DNA of 64,000 nt from positions 17,650,723-17,714,722 of the forward strand of contig NC_134282.1 of assembly GCF_949628215.1 (NCBI RefSeq), read 5' to 3'. The notes beneath the pieces were generated by a model. That model saw only the letters and a list, made by a program, of their open reading frames with translations, was not told where the DNA came from and ran no database searches. How positions within the stretch are numbered: the stretch's first letter is position 1; the number at the start of each line of letters is the position of its first letter. Made by a program: the position numbers and the translations under genes. Positions 50,334 through 64,000 of this stretch are shown piece after piece. Source of the stretch: Phalacrocorax aristotelis (taxonomy: Eukaryota; Chordata; Aves; Suliformes; Phalacrocoracidae).

Positions 50334-52271
50334 GGGGGGGGGAGCTTTCAGCCCTCAGTGGCAGCAGCCTAATATTAATTTGTAGGAATGGTGTGTGTTG
50401 TTTTGTGGTTTGGCTTTTTTTTTTGTTTGATTTTTTTCAGTAAATAGTAACATTTTCCTCAAAAACTTGTTAAAAATACGAGTGGTAAAGCTTCGTGAGG
50501 TAGTCCTGTGTTGTAGGAGCAGGGGTGAGTGTCCTCTCATTTTATGTGAATACTCTATTAAAAAAAAAACTTGTTACAAAGTCTATAGGTAAGTAAAATG
50601 AAGCTCTAACCAGTAGGTGCATTTCTCAGTGTGCAGCTTATGTACCTTCAAGTATTTATGGCACTGAGGTTGAAGAACCGTTTCATGCCTCTTTTAATCC
50701 ATGTGCTGTAATATTTGGGCTGTGAACTCCACACGAAAAGCTTTTACTGGTTGGGTTGGAGCCTGAAATGTTTTCAGGTTTCTGAGAAGTTTGTAAAAAC
50801 TAAATTTGGTGAAGTTGCCTGTATGCTCATAACTTCTTGCTCCATTTTATAGTAGCATAGGAGTCTATAAACAGGAGTGCTGTATGCCGAGTGCCTGTAT
50901 TCTTTTCTAGGTCTATTTTTAAACCATTCTTCTGTTTGGCAAAAAGTGACACTTGGTTTCCATGTTTACAGCAGGCATTGGCAAACCTCAGGAGTTCACA
51001 GTTTGCAGTTTGGTTAGATGAGTATCCAAAAGTCAGCATCTGACCAGTAAACTACTTCAGACTGCAAATTTAGACTGCAAATGTAGTCCTCCCTGTTTTT
51101 TTGTTTTTTTTTTTTTTTTTTTTTTAAATCCACACTAGATTTTGTGTGTTCCCATTGCTGCAGGATGCTGGCAGCCAAAAAGACACACACCCCTAAATCA
51201 GAGCAAGCATGTAGTCTTCAAGACTGCTTTAAAACCCCAGCAATCTCAGCAGAGCTTCACATCTAGAACACGGGAAGAACTAAGGGCGTAGGGAGAGGGG
51301 AGAAATTTTTGAACTATATTGTGTTTTCCTCCCCCTCTTTCTTCTGGTCAGTGTGCTGCCTTTGAGCTGTAGGCTAGGTACCTGTGAGGAACGTGGGATC
51401 CCTGCTTACGGAGGGGAGAGCTTGGGACAAGCACACAGCAGGACAGTGCGTCCTGAAGAAAATGTCCTGTAGGACTGGGTGCCCTCTGAAAGGGTCTCCT
51501 TAAATCTGTTTGGTTAATTAAACATAGTGCTGTGGGGCTGCCTCTCCCCTGACCACGGGACCCCAAGCTGCATACGTGTCTTGTCCCATCCAGGCAGGGT
51601 GCCAGAGGAGTTCCTTGCTGCCAAGATGAGCTGTGCCACTCTCAGCCCCAGGAAGACAGAGACAGGGAGGGTTGGATCAGTGCTGGCTGGTGATTTACTG
51701 CCCTGGAGCAGGGTGGGGATGATGGGACACCTCCCGTGAGCCCAGCTGGGCCAGGGACCTGCCTCAGCTGCTGGGGATACCCAGGTCTGGCTGCACCCTG
51801 CTGTCGGGTTGGCATCTCGGTGCAGGGCTCTGTGTTGGCAGGCATGGCATCCATTCCTTGTTCTCTGGAGTAGCTCCCTCGACTTCAGCCAGGATGAAGT
51901 TCCTGCCTTCCCTTGAAAAATTAATGTGCCAAATTGCTTGGGGTCGTTTGAAACACCGAAGAAGGCTTGACTCCTCACTTCCCAAGGGCACGCGCTGCCT
52001 CTGCCTCACAGTCTGTAGAGGGCAGGGGAGTCCTCCTTACTGAAAAACATTGGAAGCAGTTTTAGTGTGCTTCCCGCCCCCCCCCCCCCGCGTTTTCTTC
52101 TGCAAAGACCAAAACAATGTGGAGACTTGAGCCGGGCCAGCTTTCAAGGGCAATCCTTTTAAACCCTCTTTTGAAGTACAAACTATAAAGTTCCCTGCAG
52201 CGCTCGAGAAAATATGCAGTTTTCCTGGTTCCAAATGCTGATAATAAACCCGTCCAGATAATGTATTGCAT

Positions 52272-52280
52272 TTCCTAGAA
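52272..52280 (+). promoter_or_regulatory. Perfect BCL6 consensus site TTCCTAGAA in intron 1
   Basis: TTCCTAGAA matches the classical high-affinity BCL6 recognition sequence exactly. It sits in an AT-rich, unique-looking block (about 52,090-52,350) about 6 kb downstream of exon 1. A site of this quality is expected by chance about once per 130 kb per orientation, so it is suggestive but not decisive. Confidence 0.4.
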
Positions 52281-53373
52281 ACATTTGTTTGCTGGCAGGA
52301 AATTGGATCAGATTGAAAGTTAGCAGAGACCGCTCGATAGAGTGAGTGCAGTCTGCTCACAGAAGGGTACGATGGAAAAAACGACAGGGCTTGCACTAGT
52401 GATGTTGCTTTTGATCTGTGCTGACACTGTGTGCTAGGACTTCTCTCGCTCTCTTTGTGGGTTATTATTAATCCAGCCACGTTTTGGCGTAGACGCCAAC
52501 CAGAAGCTACTAAATTAATAAAACTCTGCTGTGACAGCTAAAGGACGCTTAGTGCCCCCTGATTGCATGACACCAGGAAAGCAGAACTGGGCGCTTGCAT
52601 ACCCCTAGCCAAGAGCATTGTCTTCACTGTGGCTTGCAGTGCCCGTGACTGTGCCCGGGGGTGTCCCCCACACCACTGCATTTTCTTGGTTGTTCCTCTG
52701 GTCCCTGTTCAGGAGAAACCAGGCATCCCATGGCTGGGGGGCGGGGTGCAGCTGGCAGCATGCCCTGGCATGCGGGAGGGATGTTCCCATGGGGCTGGGA
52801 CCCTGCAGGGTGCTGGGACTGGGGAGGAAGGGGGGGCAGGATGGAGCTTCCCCTGGGCGGGCAGTTTCAGAGCACTGTGTGGGATGAGGCTCTAGGGAAG
52901 AGAGTCACCCAGCCACCCCTCCAGGGCGATGTGAGGGAGTCGGCACTGCGGGCTCTGTAGGGGTAAGGAGACCGGGGCCCAGGGAGGGGGAGTTGATTGG
53001 TGACCTCCCCCAGGCTATGCATTTGAAGATGGGAGAGGGGCAAAGACCACGGAGTATCCCCTATGCAAAGAGGGGTAGGGGAGCAAGGAGTCCCTCCTGT
53101 GCACAGTGTGGGAGGAGGATGGGTGAAAAGGAATTACCTATAAATGGGAGAGCAGATGGATGGAGGGGTTTCCCTGTGCATGGCAGAAAGATGGATGGGA
53201 GGGCAGGGGGAAGAGGAGGTCCTTGGTTCTCTCCTCTGTCCTGGGGTGGGGGACCTGTAAGGGTCTCCCCTTTGCATGGGGTGGAGCTGAGATGGGTTCC
53301 CCCACATGCAGGTGTACCCTTCCCTTGCTCACCGAGTCTGTCACAGGGAGGGCAGAGCCAGCCCTGGGCTCCC

Positions 53374-53459
53374 TTCCAGGAATGGGTTTTCTCGGGGAGG
53401 CGCCGGCAGGGAAGGGCTGTTCCCTGAACTGCTGGGGCAGACCCATTGCCTTCCTGGAA
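53374..53459. promoter_or_regulatory. Pair of STAT-type palindromes in intron 1
   Basis: TTCCAGGAA at 53,374-53,382 and TTCCTGGAA at 53,451-53,459 are both TTCNNNGAA palindromes, 77 bp apart. Two within 86 bp is mildly unusual. STAT5/STAT6 or BCL6 could bind them. This is motif evidence only. Confidence 0.25.
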
Positions 53460-53979
53460 GGCAGCAGCAGTGGCAGTCCCATGTGGCCACCCCCGAAATG
53501 GGCCCCGTGCCTGGCCCAGACCTTCCTCTCCCAGCACAGTGAGGCCCGGCGTGCAGCCCTGAGCACTGCCAGAGAGCCCACACCTGCAAGGTACTGGGCA
53601 GGAAAACTGGAGTGGGGGGGCTTGGGGTGATGTTCTGGCCCCAAATGAGCCTGGGGGAGCCTCATGGGCTTTGAGGGGGGAATGGAGAAGGCCATGCTTG
53701 GCTGCAGCGGTCTTCTCTGCTCCCCATCACTGGTCTCTGGTCCTGTCCCCTTCTCTGTTGGTCTCTGGTCAGAGCATCCTCCCACACTGGGGTGCCGAGC
53801 TGGTGCTATGCAGAGGCTGGGAGGGGCAGGGTTAACCCGGCTCAGCTTAGCGAGGGGAAGGAAGGTCTCTTTCCCTTTTGCATGCCCACATCCTGCAGCA
53901 GGGAGCCGCTTGGGATGCACCTGCCCGACTTCCAGGGCTGTGGGCGTTGCAACAGCACTGTGCTGGGGGGGTATAATTT

Positions 53980-53997
53980 GGGAGGGTGGGGAGGGGG
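53980..53997 (+). other. G-quadruplex motif with single-base loops
   Basis: Four G runs (3, 3, 4 and 5) are separated by single A, T and A. This is the pattern of very stable parallel quadruplexes, and it has the same core as the MYC promoter G-rich element. It lies on the non-template strand of BCL6 intron 1, within a G-rich stretch. Confidence 0.6.
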
Positions 53998-55647
53998 TTG
54001 TGCTGGGGTCCAGCTCTGGGAGAGGAGCTGGGTATCCCCCTGGCCAGGCAGTGCTGCAGCCTCGCTCTGGGTAAGAGAATTTGGCGACAGCAGCAGCAGC
54101 TTCTCACGTGATGCTCACGGGCGCAGAGTTCACCTCGCAGTTTGTAACTTTGTTGGTTTATCGATGGGTCACCTCCCTGTGTCTGTAACACCACAGTGAG
54201 TCCCCAGGAGCCTGGCAGAGGGTGTCTGGTGCCACGGCCGAGGTCAGGATGCCAACTGGCTGCCCCAAATGCATACATCTGCTCATATGGGTGCACAGAT
54301 GTGCTTCTTGCAGACTGCCATGAGTCCCTTGGCTTGCGATTGACGGTAGCGAGCGGCTGGCAGTGAGCGTGTACAGAAAGGTCAGAGTCTGCAGAGTTTG
54401 GGAAATGAGTCACTTTTTGCATGTGCGTAAAGTTTTAAGCTAGCCAGGCTCAGAGCGGCTCTGAAGATTAGCATCTGATGGCTGGAACAGGGCTGTAAGA
54501 CACCCTTTTGGGTTTTATGTGTCATACCTTGCCTTAAATCTCACCTCTTCATCCCACCTCAGTGTCTCTGGGGACATGAGGGGAGCCTGGGCTCCAGATC
54601 TGCGCATCTACCACAAGGGAGAGGGAAAGGGACACTTGTCCTCACAGGGCTGGATGGACTCTCTGCAAGTGCTGGCAGTCTTACTGTCTTTGTCCAGTTT
54701 TGGGGGGTCGGTCCTCAAAATAGTGCGATGAAGGTCTTGGGGTTTGTTTCTTCACTTATTTATTGTGCTTCTGGGGTGGCTGCCTGAGGACCTTCTTCCT
54801 GTGTTGGTGCCAGGTCAGTTGTCTTCGTTGGTTTTCAGTAAATCTGGGAGTAGTAATGTGAGTTCTGGAAGGCAGTTAACTCCTGGGTTTCCTTGCCCTG
54901 CTGCCCCAGCCGTGTTGCCCATGAAGCCAGTGGCTGGAGACAAAGCTTGCGGTTTAGGGGAAGGCTTTTCCAGCAGCCAGAGGAAGGCATTTGTTCTGGG
55001 TCCTCATCCATCTCCACCACTGGCTTCCTCTGTGATCGTGGCCAAGTCACTTCGGTACTTGACGCCCATATCCTCCCAAGTCTGTCCGGCAGTCCCTGGG
55101 CGTTTTCACTGGTGGCTGGAGCACATGGGTATTCTGAGAAGGCAATAGCTGTTTTGGAGGACTGGATTCAGGCTCTTTCCAGCCTCCTGAGCAGAGTGAC
55201 AGCTGATGTTTTTGTGTAAGTCATACCTGTTAACAAGGTGCTGGGAATATGGCATTGGTCTTGGATGTGGCCCTGGCCAGGAATTCAGTCTTGGCAGGGG
55301 AAGAGTTATCTCCGAAAGAAGTGGTGATAAAATTCTCACTTGACTTCCCTTCCCCACCTGCCTTTAAGTTCCTGAGTCATGGAAATGAAAATCTCCTTGG
55401 CACACGCCCATGGTTTGGGCTAGAGGGTGTGGAAGAAGCTATGATTGGATTCTCAAAGCCTGTGGTTGTGATAAGAACGTACTGTACCGGAAGAAACAAA
55501 TGTTAACCTTACTGGAGAGTAGAAGGTTTGTTATCTCTAGCTTTTATCCAAGTGATACTCGAGCGAAACAGCAGGCTTGTGTCCTGCCACAGCCAATTCA
55601 TAATTACCAGCTAATGTGGCGTTTGTTTTCTTGTGCTTTATTTGTAG

Positions 55648-55686
55648 GTTTGAAAGAAACTTTTGGACTGTGAATTGAGGCATTGG
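55648..55686 (+). other. BCL6: BCL6 non-coding exon 2 (39-nt micro-exon)
   Basis: The acceptor TTTATTTGTAG ends at 55,647 and the donor GTATGT starts at 55,687. The 39 nt between them include 'cttttggactgtgaattgag' and end CATTGG. They match the mammalian BCL6 leader segment between exon 1 and the coding exon base for base at most positions and with the same length, as I recall the human mRNA. It carries the end of the 19-codon upstream ORF (TGA at 55,671-55,673). It contains no BCL6 coding sequence. Confidence 0.8.

Positions 55687-64000
<8,314 letters not shown>

Larger units (their letters stand above)
46264..55647 (+). other. BCL6: BCL6 intron 1
   Basis: This 9.4-kb intron runs from GTGATT (46,264) to the acceptor TTTGTAG ending at 55,647. 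Its first 1.9 kb is the downstream half of the CpG island, with long T tracts (46,323-46,340, 46,422-46,437 and 46,909-46,974) and C runs. Further on it holds a solo LTR (49,764-50,333), a T22 tract (51,104-51,125) and a perfect BCL6 consensus site at 52,272-52,280. The GC-rich stretch at about 52.6-54.1 kb has G-quadruplex potential. In human the corresponding exon 1/intron 1 region is the lymphoma breakpoint cluster. No coding exon was recognised inside it. Confidence 0.8.
46230..55673 (+). other. Upstream ORF 2 spanning BCL6 exon 1/exon 2 (19 codons, spliced)
   Basis: An ATG at 46,230-46,232 reads through the end of exon 1 (46,263), continues in exon 2 from 55,648 and stops at TGA 55,671-55,673. 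The predicted peptide is MQGVSRKARRPGLKETFGL. The start has G at -3 and C at +4, a moderate context. The stop is 23 nt before the BCL6 ATG in the spliced leader. The human leader, recalled from memory, keeps the same start, frame, length and stop with several substitutions and no indels. Translation is unproven. Part of the conservation in exon 1 could reflect the overlapping TTCNNNGAA site. Confidence 0.5.

Noticed and set aside
53138..53920. 260-codon minus-strand open frame in BCL6 intron 1
   Set aside because: GC-rich Pro/Gly/Ser-rich translation with no domain. Stop codons are rare in such sequence, and several other frames are open as well.

Overview
The window is vertebrate nuclear DNA, almost certainly from a bird and probably not a galliform. 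It contains one recognisable protein-coding gene, BCL6 (B-cell lymphoma 6, the BTB/POZ zinc-finger transcriptional repressor), on the + strand. Gene identity rests on direct reading of the translated exons, which match the BCL6 family along their whole length. The bird assignment rests on the pattern of divergence from mammalian BCL6, on compact introns, and on a solo LTR of a type abundant in neoavian birds (from memory, not searched).

Layout. Positions 1 to about 45,700 form a long non-coding upstream stretch. No ORF in it resembles a known protein. It holds microsatellites, one probable ancient CR1-type LINE fragment (about 18,950-19,125), and AT-rich blocks around 36.3-42.1 kb that look like conserved non-coding sequence. 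In mammals this side of BCL6 is the large interval towards LPP, rich in BCL6 enhancers, so an enhancer role is a reasonable inference only. From about 45.7 to 48.1 kb lies a CpG island with a CCG trinucleotide run and a 37-bp near-perfect inverted repeat. It also holds non-coding exon 1 of BCL6 (about 46,148-46,263), with four TTCNNNGAA (BCL6/STAT) sites within 73 bp. Intron 1 (46,264-55,647) contains an antisense solo LTR (49,764-50,333). Exon 2 is a 39-nt non-coding micro-exon (55,648-55,686). Coding exons 3-9 lie at 56,747-56,907, 58,001-58,222, 58,360-59,343, 59,947-60,128, 61,227-61,394, 62,835-62,965 and 63,370-63,507. The final exon, with zinc finger 6 and the C-terminus, lies beyond the window.

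The exons join in frame without a break: 161+222+984+182+168+131+138 nt = 662 codons. They encode the BTB domain, the middle/PEST repression region with the KKYK motif, and zinc fingers 1-5. The last codons before the window edge are Tyr-His, just ahead of finger 6. The expected full protein is about 709 residues, against 706 in human.

The most interesting signals are in the leader. A 19-codon upstream ORF starts in exon 1, crosses the exon 1/2 junction and stops 23 nt before the BCL6 start codon. As far as I can recall the human leader, it has the same length and frame there. The cluster of four autoregulatory half-palindromes overlaps its start. A strong GC hairpin lies just upstream, where similarity to the mammalian exon 1 stops.
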